A stretch of DNA of 64,000 nt from an uncultured Lachnotalea sp. (GCA_948470255.1 CAOKOS010000004.1:1-64000), one strand, 5' to 3'; counted from the first letter of the stretch, positions 1 to 8,104 are shown. Notes: generated by a model from the sequence alone, not told the origin. Numbers and translations are program-made.

Positions 1-88
1 TTACGCTGTCAAATCGTCTATTCACGCTATCGGAGTTAAAAATCTTCTTATTTTCCGATACACGAAGTGAGGGCAGAAGGAGGTGGAA

Positions 89-285
89 ATTGTAACCGGT
101 GATGGTGAAAAAAACATAAGGGCATACCTGTCTGCGCTCATAAAAAAGCAGGGGATAGAATGTGGATAACGGAATATGCAACGGCGGGGGATTACCTTAC
201 GTGCGGTGTGGAGCATGACATTTTATTTCTTGATATTGAACTGGAAGGCCCTGGGCATGACATGGACAGCATGAAGATATTTTGA
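89..285 (+). pseudogene. Response-regulator receiver domain remnant
   Basis: This is a broken fragment of a receiver domain. From 89 one frame reads IVTGDGEKNIRAYLSALIKK, which lines up with the usual I-x-I-C-D-D-E opening of AgrA/LytTR regulators, but the acidic pair is damaged. That frame stops at 167. From 166 another frame continues as ITEYATAGDYL and then DILFLDIELEG, the phospho-acceptor strand, and ends at 285. A one-base deletion near 164 explains the switch. There is an AGGAGG at 79-84 but no ATG where the start should be. The fragment is cut just before integrase-related sequence begins, so it is probably an element-borne regulator truncated by deletion. Confidence 0.65.
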
Positions 286-290
286 TGTAG

Positions 291-1542
291 GGGGATTCCA
301 AACACCGCGTCCTGCGCCGGGGAGAATCCATCCAGGCAGACGGGAAATACCAGTTCAAGTACCACATAAACGGCAAACCGTATTTCGTTTACAGTTGGAG
401 GCTGGGGCCGACGGATAAACTGCCGGTAGGAAAAAAGCCATTCCTTTCACTGCGGGAACTGGAGAAGCAGATCGGGGATGACCTTGACATGCTTTCAGAC
501 CCAATGGGGAAGAACGTAACGGTCGGGGAACTGGTGGAGCGTTATTTATGCACCAAGACAGAGGTGAAGCCGAACACGCTTGTCAATTACAATTTCGTGC
601 AGAACCTTTTGAAAAAGGAAACTTTCAGTGAGAAAAAGATTTCACAGATTAAGACATCGGATGCAAAGCTGTTTTTAATAAGACTGCAGCAGGACGGAAA
701 AGGCTACAGTACCATCAAAACGGTCAGGGGAGTCCTCAGGTCGGCATTCCCAGATGGCGGTGGATAATGACGTGCTGCATAATACCCCTTTCGGCTTTGA
801 AGTGGCAACAGTGGTGGTGAATGACAGTGTGACAAGGGAGGCGGTCACAAAGGAACAGATGAGGAAATTCCTCAAGTTCGTCCATGATGACAATGTCTAC
901 TGTAAATATTATGAAGTGGTTTATATCCTCTTCCACACGGGGCTGCGGATTTCGGAGTTCTGCGGGCTGACTTTGCGGGAGGTTGACTTAGAAAACAAAA
1001 TTCTTAACATCGGCCACCAGTTCCAGCGGACTGCAAACATGAAGCTGGTAATTGAATCCACGAAAACAAATGCGGGAACGAGGAAACTGCCCATGACGGA
1101 GGATGTTGTCGAATGTTTTCGGGGTATCATTGAGGATAGGGAGCCGCCGGGGAATGAGAAGATTATAGGCGGATACACGGGATTCCTGTTTTTGGATAAG
1201 AATGGGAACCCGGAAGTGGCAATGCACTGGGAGCATCGTTTCAATCATATGGTCAAACGGTACAATGAGATTTACCGGGTGCAGATGCCGAAGGTTACAC
1301 CCCATGTCTGCAGGCATACCTATTGCAGCAACATGGCGAAGTCGGGCATGAATCCAAAGACGCTCCAATATTTGATGGGGCATAGCGACATTGGGGTGAC
1401 GCTGAATACATACACGCACCTCGGACTGGAGGATGCTGCGGATGAACTGAAGCGGATGGAAGATTTGGAGATTGCGAGGAAGGAACTGGAAAAGACAAAG
1501 GGTGAAAAGCCTGTGTCGCAGAAAATGTTCCGGGCAATTTGA
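291..1542 (+). pseudogene. Tn916-type tyrosine integrase, frameshifted
   Basis: This reads as the integrase of a Tn916-family conjugative element. The N-terminal DNA-binding part begins after a TAG at 288-290 with DSKHRVLRRGES and continues with KYQFKYHINGKPYFVYSW, like the AP2-type arm-binding domain of Tn916 Int, but no start codon remains. The core-binding domain runs to about 750. A CCC at 749-751 carries one extra C: removing it joins RSAF to QMAVDNDVLHNTPFGFE in the second frame. The catalytic part keeps TGLRISEF (Arg), HVCRHTYCSNMA (His-x-x-Arg), LMGHSDIGVTLNTYTH (His, Tyr), so the C-terminal 262 residues are intact. Int of this family catalyses excision and integration; this copy is probably inactive. 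Confidence 0.85.
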
Positions 1543-1555
1543 TAGGGATGGTAGG

Positions 1556-1586
1556 GCGCTCTGCTTCGGCGGGGCGTTATTTTTTT
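1556..1586 (+). terminator. Intrinsic terminator after integrase
   Basis: GCGCTCTGC and GCGGGGCGT form a nine-pair stem with G-U pairs around a TTCG tetraloop, followed by TATTTTTTTAT. It lies just after the integrase stop and reads with it. Confidence 0.75.
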
Positions 1587-1679
1587 ATAATTTTGTCTCC
1601 AAATATGGGCAGTTTTATGGTAGAATAATCAAAGCAGTTCGAAGGTTTGATTTTGAGGACTGAGAGGAAGGCAGTATTT

Positions 1680-2606
1680 ATGGATAAAACAAAAAATCAG
1701 CATTATGTTCCTCGAATGTATATTAAACGATTCGGGTATGGTACAGAAGATAACCCAAGGATATTGGTTTTAAAGAAACAAGAAGGGATTATTCTGCATA
1801 ATCAGAACCCAGAAAATTTTGCCTCGAAACGCTTTTTTTATGATACAACAGAGGATGTGATAGAAGATGTATTGAAATGGGACATTGAAGCGTTTCCGTC
1901 AATTAAAGAAAGTAAATTTTATCATGATGAGCAATTAACAGAGCATACGTTGTCGCGTATGGAAGGCACTTATAAAGAATTACTTGATAATTTGGAAGCT
2001 GCTCCGGAAATAATTTATGAAGATAAATCACGGGCAAGATTTATTTGCTTTATACATGAACTTGCGTATCGGACGAAAAGTTTTAGGGACAGGATGGATG
2101 CCATCAATTCCAAGACAGAAGAAGTCTTAAATAAAATGTGTGATAATTTGGGATTGAGTGAAGATACAAAAAGAAAAACTATAGAAGAAAATTGTGTTCC
2201 GGGAATTAATATACAACTGGAAAATATTTTGTCATTGGGGCCTGTTCTACAAACAATGAAAATGTTAGTGGAAAATTATGATTGGTTCATTGGCTATAAT
2301 GACACAGAACTGGATTTTATTATAAGTGATAATCCGGCTCAGATGATATGGTGTCACTTTAATGATATATGCATTCCGGTTTCAAAGCGTATGTCTGTTG
2401 TAATGAGGGTGAAAGATGAGGAAGCACCTATGCTTTCAGGAGATAAGGCAAAGGGTAATATAATAAATATGTCTATTAAGGGTGTTATTGCATATAACAC
2501 GATGCAGATAAGTATGGCACAATTATATTTATTTGGATCAGAAGAGGCAATAAATTTTATGCAAAATATAAATACATTGTATAACATGAAGGGAAGATTG
2601 CAGTAG
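1680..2606 (+). CDS. DUF4238 domain protein
   Basis: A protein of 308 residues. Its opening KNQHYVPRMYIKRFG is the hallmark HYVPxxYLxxF motif of the DUF4238 family, whose function is not established; members are scattered among mobile elements and defence-rich regions. The ATG at 1680 is preferred over an in-frame ATG at 1647 because AGAGGAAGG lies about nine bases upstream. The gene is clearly richer in A+T than everything to its right, and it sits between an integrase remnant and a housekeeping-like gene, so it is probably acquired cargo. No membrane segment or signal peptide is visible. A role in defence or toxin activity is possible but unsupported here. Confidence 0.75.
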   Translation: MDKTKNQHYVPRMYIKRFGYGTEDNPRILVLKKQEGIILHNQNPENFASKRFFYDTTEDVIEDVLKWDIEAFPSIKESKFYHDEQLTEHTLSRMEGTYKELLDNLEAAPEIIYEDKSRARFICFIHELAYRTKSFRDRMDAINSKTEEVLNKMCDNLGLSEDTKRKTIEENCVPGINIQLENILSLGPVLQTMKMLVENYDWFIGYNDTELDFIISDNPAQMIWCHFNDICIPVSKRMSVVMRVKDEEAPMLSGDKAKGNIINMSIKGVIAYNTMQISMAQLYLFGSEEAINFMQNINTLYNMKGRLQ

Positions 2607-2622
2607 TAAAAACCTCCAATTC

Positions 2623-2641
2623 TTACTACGTTTTTACTACG
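2623..2641. repeat. Direct repeat TTACTACG
   Basis: TTACTACG occurs twice, at 2623-2630 and 2634-2641, downstream of the DUF4238 gene. It lies at the boundary between element-like and chromosomal sequence and could be part of an attachment site. No second distant copy was identified. Confidence 0.3.
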
Positions 2642-2656
2642 ATTGACGGCTTCAAC

Positions 2657-2750
2657 TTGCCACATTTTGCCCCGTTTTGCTCATTCTGTGATTTTTTTAA
2701 CAATTTTCATCAGAAAAATAAACCTCGCAAAACGTGCCAAAACACGGCAA
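2657..2750. repeat. Imperfect inverted repeat upstream of phosphatase gene
   Basis: The 24-base arms at 2657-2680 and 2727-2750 are complementary at 19 positions, with TTTTG and CGTTTTGC blocks shared. The arms are separated by 46 bases and end 30 bases before the phosphatase start. They could be an attachment-site arm, a weak terminator or a leader hairpin. Confidence 0.4.
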
Positions 2751-2779
2751 ATCAACGCATTTTAGGAGGAATTTTTATT

Positions 2780-3250
2780 ATGATTAAGATACTTTTCGTC
2801 TGCCACGGCAATATCTGCCGCTCCCCAATGGCCCAGTATGTTTTACAGGATATGGTGAACAGGCAGGGGATGTCGGACATGTTTGAGATTGATTCGGCGG
2901 CCACCAGCTATGAGGAGATTGGGAACGGAGTCCATCACGGCACTAGAGATAAGCTTCGTTCCTGCGGGATTCCCGTGGGGAATCACCGGGCCAGGAGGAT
3001 GGAGAAGGGAGACTATGAAAAATACGATTATTTAATCGGGATGGAAAAGTATAATCTGTCCAATATGTACCGGATACTGGGAATGAAGCCGGAAAAGGAG
3101 GAGAGGCATAAGGTGCGCAGGCTGTTGGATTTTGGGAAAAGCCCCAGGGATATTGCAGACCCGTGGTATACAGGGAATTTTGACGTGACGTATGAAGATA
3201 TTGTGGAAGGATGCGAGGCGCTTCTGGCATATATTTTTAAAGAACCATAA
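2780..3250 (+). CDS. Low-molecular-weight protein-tyrosine phosphatase
   Basis: A cytoplasmic phosphatase of 156 residues that removes phosphate from phosphotyrosine in proteins by a cysteinyl-phosphate intermediate. The P-loop is VCHGNICRSPMAQ, with the nucleophilic Cys at residue 8 and the Arg at 14, and the general acid Asp is in DIADPWYTGNF near residue 125. This is the full length of the family. The start at 2780 follows TTTAGGAGGA with normal spacing; a longer frame upstream runs through the inverted repeat and is not needed. It stands alone, with no tyrosine kinase beside it, so its substrate cannot be inferred. It may be the first chromosomal gene after the mobile-element edge. Confidence 0.9.
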   Translation: MIKILFVCHGNICRSPMAQYVLQDMVNRQGMSDMFEIDSAATSYEEIGNGVHHGTRDKLRSCGIPVGNHRARRMEKGDYEKYDYLIGMEKYNLSNMYRILGMKPEKEERHKVRRLLDFGKSPRDIADPWYTGNFDVTYEDIVEGCEALLAYIFKEP

Positions 3251-3536
3251 ATGCCCCTGGATTATTCTGGCAGTAATAAGAAAATCTTAAGAAAAAGAAA
3301 TGGGCGGAACAAGAGAAAAGAGCCTGAAAATGGAGATTTCATGCGCAGTTTGAGAAAACAGTGCATGGAATTTTTGTTTTTTGGGGAAAGATTATTAAGA
3401 AAAGGGAGAAGGAGATAAGGAAATTTTAAACTTTTGGACACATAATGGACATAGTCTTTTTCGTATACTGGCAAATGATAGAGGGATGGAAAAGTAGAAA
3501 CATGAGATAGAGTGACTGGAAAGGAATAGACAGCGT

Positions 3537-4793
3537 ATGGTTGAATGGATTCGGGGTTTTAATTTCCTGGTGTTGGTGCTTTTTGGAGTTGCTTACTTTT
3601 ATCAGATTATTTATGTTGCGATTCAGTGGTTTACACCAAAAAAAGAACAGAAAGAGGCAAAACCACACAAATATGCAGCGATTATTTCTGCACGAAATGA
3701 AAGTATGGTGATTGGTGAACTGATTGATAGTATTCGGAAACAGAATTATCCTTCTGATTTATTGGACATTTTTGTGGTGGCAGATAATTGTACCGATCAT
3801 ACGGCCCAGGTGGCCAGAAACCACAGAGCCATTGTGTTTGAACGCTTTGACGGGACACAGGTGGGAAAAGGCTATGCCCTCAATTATCTGTTTTCCCAGA
3901 TAGAAACCATGAAAGGAATAGAAAGCTACGACGCATACCTGGTATTTGATGCAGATAATGTGCTGGATGAAAACTATGTGAAAGAGATAAATCAGGTATT
4001 TGCGAAAGGATACCAGGTGGTGACAAGCTACCGGAATTCTAAGAATTACGGTTCCAACTGGATCTCTGCTGGCTATGCATTGTGGTTTTTGCGGGAATCC
4101 AGATATCTCAATGGAGCCAGGATGGTATGCGGCACAAGCTGTGCCATTTCCGGTACAGGTTTTTTAATCTCCAGCCAGATTGTGCGGGCCAACAACGGGT
4201 GGAAACATCATCTACTTACGGAAGATATTGAGTTTTCTGTGGATCATGTGATTCAGGGTGAAGTGATCGGTTATGCAGAGAAAGCAGTGATTTATGACGA
4301 GCAGCCGGAGAAATTCCGGGCGTCTTGGAGCCAGAGGCTTCGGTGGACCAAGGGTTTTTACCAGGTGTTTGGGAAATACGGAAGGGAGTTGGTTCACGGC
4401 GTGGTGAAAAAGCATAGCTTTCAGTGTTATGATATGTTGATGACGGTGGCGCCTGCCACACTTTTGACTTTATTGATGTTGTCCGGCAACAGTTTGTTTG
4501 CCATAACGGGGCTGCTTACCGGAAGGCCGGAGTGGACCAGGATAACAGTCGAAGCCATTTGCGGAAATTTAATGGGCATTTATCTGTCACTGTTTTTCTT
4601 TGGTATGGTGACGACATTCAGTGAATGGAAACAGATTCACTGTGAACAGAGGAAGAAGCTTCTGTATATGTTTACTTTCCCGATTTTTATTTTTACGTAT
4701 ATTCCCATTGCAGTGGCAGCTTTGTTTAAAAGGGTTACATGGGTTCCGATTCACCACAATATTGTGAAGAGTGTGGGACAAATCCGGGGATAA
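3537..4793 (+). CDS. Membrane glycosyltransferase family 2
   Basis: A 418-residue glycosyltransferase of the GT2 type, related to processive polysaccharide synthases. It would transfer a sugar from a nucleotide-sugar donor on the inner face of the membrane. One membrane segment lies near residues 9-31. The catalytic domain follows, with AIISARNES at its start, VVADNCTDHT, the DAD metal site at 138-140, TED at 228-230 and QRLRW at 266-270 (the QxxRW signature). Three further membrane segments are near 298-320, 345-370 and 388-410. The ATG at 3537 follows GGAAAGGA. No acceptor or export genes are adjacent, so the product is unknown. Confidence 0.85.
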   Translation: MVEWIRGFNFLVLVLFGVAYFYQIIYVAIQWFTPKKEQKEAKPHKYAAIISARNESMVIGELIDSIRKQNYPSDLLDIFVVADNCTDHTAQVARNHRAIVFERFDGTQVGKGYALNYLFSQIETMKGIESYDAYLVFDADNVLDENYVKEINQVFAKGYQVVTSYRNSKNYGSNWISAGYALWFLRESRYLNGARMVCGTSCAISGTGFLISSQIVRANNGWKHHLLTEDIEFSVDHVIQGEVIGYAEKAVIYDEQPEKFRASWSQRLRWTKGFYQVFGKYGRELVHGVVKKHSFQCYDMLMTVAPATLLTLLMLSGNSLFAITGLLTGRPEWTRITVEAICGNLMGIYLSLFFFGMVTTFSEWKQIHCEQRKKLLYMFTFPIFIFTYIPIAVAALFKRVTWVPIHHNIVKSVGQIRG

Positions 4794-4817
4794 AACAGAA
4801 ATATTGGAAACGTTATA

Positions 4818-4846
4818 TTGACATATGCCAATAAAAGAGATAAAAT
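4818..4846 (+). promoter_or_regulatory. Sigma-A promoter with palindromic operator
   Basis: TTGACA at 4818-4823, a 17-base spacer and TAAAAT at 4841-4846 form a strong promoter for the DUF134 gene. The -35 box lies within TTGACATATGCCAA (4818-4831), a near-perfect dyad. A related copy, TTGACATATACTAAT, starts at 4852, 34 bases further on. The pair probably forms an operator. Confidence 0.65.
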
Positions 4847-4955
4847 AATTATTGACATATACTAATTATGCGCGGAAGCCTGCAGCAGAAGGTTCTGCGC
4901 AATGTTTGATTTCACGGGATATGTGTTTTTGGTGAATGAGAGAAAAGGATGTTGT

Positions 4956-5774
4956 ATGGCCAGACCAAACAAAAGCAAATGTGTCAGCCGAATGCCCAGA
5001 TTCCTGCAGTTTTTGCCGGCAGGAAAAGAAGGGGAAAACAGAGGAAGCAAAATCATTTTAAATGTAGAAGAGTATGAAGCGCTCCGGCTGTTGGATTATG
5101 AAGGAATGACCCAGGAAGAGTGCGCTGCCTGCATGGATGTGGGCAGGGCTACCATACAGGCTCTTTATACAGAAGCCAGAAAGAAAATGGCCAGGTTTCT
5201 GGTGGAGGGAGCCTGCCTCCAGATTGTAGGAGGCAACTATCGTTTGGCAGAGCCGGACAACGGGGCATGGAAAGGAAAAAGACTTATGAAGATTGCGGTT
5301 ACTTATGAAAATGGCCAGATTTTCGGACATTTTGGACACACAGAACAGTTTAAGCTTTATGAAACAGAAGAAGGTAAAATCATATCTTCGGAACTTGTGG
5401 ATACAAATGGGACAGGACATGGCGCACTGGCAGGATTCTTAAAAGAACATGGGGTGGAAGTGCTAATCTGCGGCAATATCGGAGGCGGTGCGCGGAATGC
5501 ATTGGCGGAGGCAGGGATTCGCCTGTTTCCCGGAGCGGCAGGAAAGGCTGATGCCCAGGTAGAATCTTTCCTGGCGGGGTCTTTGTCCTATGACCCTGCT
5601 GCCATGTGCCACCATCACGGAGAAGGGCATGTGTGCAAAGATCATGGCCATCATGGGGAGGGTCATGGGTGTGGAGGACATGGCCGCCATGGAGAGGATC
5701 ATGGGTGTGGAGGTCACGTCCACCACGGAGAAGGCCATGGCTGCAAAGGTTCCTGTCGTCCCAAAGAAGCATAA
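4956..5774 (+). CDS. DUF134 regulator fused to NifX-like domain
   Basis: A 272-residue two-domain protein. Residues 1-95 are a DUF134 domain, opening MARPNKSKCVSRMPRF and containing a helix-turn-helix-like EGMTQEECAACMDVGRATIQALY, so DNA binding is likely. Residues about 110-200 are a dinitrogenase iron-molybdenum cofactor (NifX/NifB-type) domain with GHFGHTEQFKLYE. The last 65 residues are a His/Cys/Gly-rich tail made of repeated HHGEGHGC-like units, probably metal-binding. The ATG at 4956 is taken because the domain starts there and AGAAAAGGA precedes it. No nitrogenase genes are present; family members occur widely in anaerobes, often with iron-sulfur proteins. Autoregulation through the upstream palindrome is an inference. 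Confidence 0.8.
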   Translation: MARPNKSKCVSRMPRFLQFLPAGKEGENRGSKIILNVEEYEALRLLDYEGMTQEECAACMDVGRATIQALYTEARKKMARFLVEGACLQIVGGNYRLAEPDNGAWKGKRLMKIAVTYENGQIFGHFGHTEQFKLYETEEGKIISSELVDTNGTGHGALAGFLKEHGVEVLICGNIGGGARNALAEAGIRLFPGAAGKADAQVESFLAGSLSYDPAAMCHHHGEGHVCKDHGHHGEGHGCGGHGRHGEDHGCGGHVHHGEGHGCKGSCRPKEA

Positions 5775-5796
5775 AAAATGAAAATTCAGGAATTGA

Positions 5797-5831
5797 GGTG
5801 TGGGAAAGCGGTATCTTCCCTTTCCCATACC
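5797..5831 (+). terminator. Terminator-like hairpin after DUF134 gene
   Basis: GGTGTGGGAAAG and CTTTCCCATACC pair over 12 positions with one mismatch around an 11-base loop. The T-run after it is weak. Confidence 0.55.
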
Positions 5832-5886
5832 TGCATTTCTTTACTTCCTAAATGGCGGAAACTTTTCAACTTTGGGAAGCAAGCGC

Positions 5887-5915
5887 TTGACAATGGAGAG
5901 ATGGTATGCTAATCT
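5887..5915 (+). promoter_or_regulatory. Sigma-A promoter of FeoB-associated gene
   Basis: TTGACA at 5887-5892 and TAATCT at 5910-5915 are separated by 17 bases. The transcript would start near 5922, about 50 bases before the next gene. Confidence 0.65.
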
Positions 5916-5924
5916 TTGATAGAG

Positions 5925-5942
5925 AGTTAGCAAGAACTAACT
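5925..5942. promoter_or_regulatory. DtxR/IdeR-like palindrome
   Basis: AGTTAG and CTAACT form perfect six-base arms around CAAGAA, right at the expected transcription start. The TTAG...CTAA core resembles operators of DtxR-family metal repressors, and a gene for such a repressor lies 1.5 kb away at 7469-7834. Binding is inferred. Confidence 0.45.
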
Positions 5943-5969
5943 TATTAAACAAAAAGAGGGATACAGGAA

Positions 5970-6194
5970 ATGTTTGAAACTTTATATGGAAATCTGGCAA
6001 CAATATTGATTGGCCTGGCAGTTTTGGGATTGGCTGCTTTGGCAGTGCGGAGTATCTGGAGGGATAAAAAAAGGGGAAAATGCTGTGGAAGCTGCAGCGG
6101 ATGCTCTGGATGCAGCGCTGGCTGCCATGGCTCCGGCAGAATTCAAGGGACAGGGGGAGAAAATAGCCCCGCCACCCGGAGAGAGGAAGAATAA
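5970..6194 (+). CDS. FeoB-associated Cys-rich membrane protein
   Basis: A 74-residue small membrane protein. One membrane segment spans about residues 10-27 (ATILIGLAVLGLAALAVRS), followed by basic RDKKRGK and then CCGSCSGCSGCSAGCHG, the Cys-rich motif of the FeoB-associated family, which normally accompanies ferrous iron transport. The tail after residue 57 is longer than usual. There is no feoA or feoB in the window, so it is separated from its usual partner. The ATG at 5970 follows GAGGGATACAGGAA. A DtxR-like palindrome at its promoter fits iron or manganese control. Confidence 0.75.
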   Translation: MFETLYGNLATILIGLAVLGLAALAVRSIWRDKKRGKCCGSCSGCSGCSAGCHGSGRIQGTGGENSPATRREEE

Positions 6195-6253
6195 TGTCCG
6201 GTTGAGGTTTCAGGGGATCTATGGTAAGATGGCTTTATGGAAGGAGGTTTCGG

Positions 6254-7432
6254 ATGAAAAGAATATTTCTGATCGTATTGGACAGCGTAGGTATCGGGGA
6301 GATGCCTGACGCAAAGGATTATGGGGATGAGGGAAGTAATACTTTGAGGGCGTGCGCAGGCAGTTCCCATTATTCCATGCCCAATCTGGAGCATCTGGGG
6401 ATTGGAGCCATTGATGGTGTAAGGGACTGGTACCCCGATGCGGGGAAATGTGCCGCAGGATATTCAGGAGCTGTGGGGAGGCTGGCAGAGGCTTCCGTGG
6501 GAAAAGACACTACCACCGGGCATTGGGAGATTGCAGGATTAGTATCGGAAACACCTATGCCTCTTTTTCCACAGGGATTTCCCAGGGAGCTTTTAGAGGA
6601 ATTTGAGAAGCGGACCGGACGGGGGATTCTCTGTAACCGGCCTTATTCAGGGACAGATGCCATCCGGGATTTTGGAGAAGAGCACATGAAGACGGGAGCT
6701 CTGATCGTGTATACTTCGGCAGACAGTGTCTTCCAGGTGGCAGCGCATGAGGCAGTAGTTCCTGTGGAAGAGCTTTATGATATCTGTGAAACGGCCAGGG
6801 GACTGTGCACTGGGCCATATGGCGTGGGACGTGTAATAGCAAGGCCTTTTGAGGGTGCGCCGGGAAATTTCAGGCGGACAGAAAGACGTCATGATTTTTC
6901 GCTGGTTCCGCCGGGGGATACCATGATGGATGTCCTTCTGGCCCATGGAAAAGATGTTTTAGCCGTTGGGAAGATCAATGATATTTTTGCAGGAAAAGGG
7001 GTTGGGGAGTTTGTAAGAACCACGGGAAATGCCGATGGAATCGACAAAACCATAGAATATATGAAGCGGGAATTTGAGGGCCTTTGCTTCACTAATCTGG
7101 TGGATTATGATATGCTGTACGGCCACCGCAACGATGTGGAGGGCTATGCGAAAGCGCTGTCCTATTTTGATATGAGGCTTCCGGAGCTTCTTAACCTTCT
7201 TGGAGAAGAAGATATTTTAATGATCACAGCTGACCACGGCTGCGATCCATCTACCGTGTCCACAGATCATTCCAGAGAATATGTGCCGCTTGTGATGGCG
7301 GGAAAGCCTGTGAAGGCAGGAGCCAATATCGGAACACGAAATACTTTTGCCGATATCGGGGCTACGATTCTCGATTACTTTGGCCTGAAAGGCAAAATTT
7401 CTGGAGAAAGCTTTTTGAAAAAAATTATGTAA
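6254..7432 (+). CDS. deoB: Phosphopentomutase
   Basis: A 392-residue cytoplasmic enzyme of the alkaline phosphatase superfamily that interconverts ribose-1-phosphate and ribose-5-phosphate (and the deoxy forms) in nucleoside salvage. Visible signatures are LDSVGIGEMPDA at the start, GSNTLRA, GKDTTTGHWE with the phosphorylated Thr, NDIFAGKG, DYDMLYGHRND and the metal ligands in ITADHGCDPSTVSTDHSRE. The length is typical. An ATG at 6254 with AAGGAGG in front is chosen over an upstream ATG at 6221. The usual partners (purine nucleoside phosphorylase, deoxyribose-phosphate aldolase) are not adjacent. Confidence 0.95.
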   Translation: MKRIFLIVLDSVGIGEMPDAKDYGDEGSNTLRACAGSSHYSMPNLEHLGIGAIDGVRDWYPDAGKCAAGYSGAVGRLAEASVGKDTTTGHWEIAGLVSETPMPLFPQGFPRELLEEFEKRTGRGILCNRPYSGTDAIRDFGEEHMKTGALIVYTSADSVFQVAAHEAVVPVEELYDICETARGLCTGPYGVGRVIARPFEGAPGNFRRTERRHDFSLVPPGDTMMDVLLAHGKDVLAVGKINDIFAGKGVGEFVRTTGNADGIDKTIEYMKREFEGLCFTNLVDYDMLYGHRNDVEGYAKALSYFDMRLPELLNLLGEEDILMITADHGCDPSTVSTDHSREYVPLVMAGKPVKAGANIGTRNTFADIGATILDYFGLKGKISGESFLKKIM

Positions 7433-7468
7433 TGTCCCATAAATTTTGGGAAAGATGGCGGACATAAC

Positions 7469-7834
7469 TTACCGGGAGGCTACATGCTTTTTAATGGCAG
7501 AAAAGCTTTCAGCGCTGATGACATGTTCTATGCGGCAGGCATCTTCTATAGCGGTCTTTTCCGATACGCCCAGATGAATCAGCCAGTGAGAGAGCAGCGT
7601 ATGGCGCTCGTAAATGGTTTCAGCAATTTTACGCCCTGATTCAGTCAAAGTGATATAACCGTCGCTGTCCATGAGGATATGCTTGGCATTACGCAGGTTC
7701 TTCATGGCTACGCTGACGCTGGGCTTGGAAAAATCCAGCTCGTTGGCAATATCAATGGAACGGACATTGCCGTTTTTTTGGCTCAGAATTAAAATAGTTT
7801 CCAGATAATTTTCAGCAGATTCTTGGATTTTCAT
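7469..7834 (-). CDS. DtxR/MntR-family metal-dependent repressor
   Basis: A 121-residue regulator. An N-terminal winged helix (IQESAENYLETILILSQKNG, then SIDIANELDFSKPSVSVAMK) matches the DtxR/MntR family, and the second half contains the dimerisation and metal-binding helices (HTLLSHWLIHLGV, EDACRIEHVIS). It lacks the C-terminal SH3-like domain of classic DtxR, as MntR does. It would sense Fe(II) or Mn(II) and repress uptake genes when metal is plentiful. The FeoB-associated gene at 5970 has a matching palindrome. It is transcribed towards deoB, tail to tail. Confidence 0.85.
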   Translation of the reverse strand: MKIQESAENYLETILILSQKNGNVRSIDIANELDFSKPSVSVAMKNLRNAKHILMDSDGYITLTESGRKIAETIYERHTLLSHWLIHLGVSEKTAIEDACRIEHVISAESFSAIKKHVASR

Positions 7835-7868
7835 AGAGTTTTCCTCATTTCATTCTAAGATAAAATTT

Positions 7869-7897
7869 GATATAGTATATCATAAACAGATTGACAA
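7869..7897 (-). promoter_or_regulatory. Promoter of DtxR-family gene
   Basis: On the minus strand TTGTCA (7892-7897) and TATATC (7869-7874) are 17 bases apart. A second TTGTCA lies upstream. Confidence 0.5.
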
Positions 7898-7918
7898 TTC
7901 AATAGTCTGACAACTTGG

Positions 7919-7955
7919 CCCCTGTTGTATCCAACTGTACAACAGGGGGTTTTTA
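7919..7955 (+). terminator. Intrinsic terminator without an obvious gene
   Basis: CCCCTGTTGTA and TACAACAGGGG form a perfect 11-pair stem with an eight-base loop followed by GTTTTTAT. It reads on the plus strand, although the gene immediately to the left is on the minus strand. It may end deoB read-through, a small RNA, or act as an attenuator for the gene at 8105. Confidence 0.7.
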
Positions 7956-8104
7956 TGTTATACTAATAAAATACTGTCGCTTGACAATGGCTGCGCTTCC
8001 CAGTTCATCGGCGGTACCTGGAGGACATAATTGGTGAAATTCAGGATGGGCAATCGAGAGATACTCAAAGGGAGCGCTTTATACAGTGTAAAATGAGGAA
8101 GCTT

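Noticed and set aside
3251-3536. Gap between phosphatase and glycosyltransferase genes
   Set aside because: A-rich sequence with no promoter pair at proper spacing, hairpin or coding frame that I can support.
5600-5760. Regularly spaced repeats resembling a CRISPR array
   Set aside because: They are in-frame codon repeats of the His/Gly/Cys-rich tail of the DUF134 protein.
5380-5828. Long minus-strand frames opposite the DUF134 gene
   Set aside because: They mirror the repetitive tail and have no ribosome site or domain.
6010-6309. Plus-strand frame overlapping the FeoB-associated gene and deoB start
   Set aside because: Shadow of two genes with clear domains and ribosome sites.
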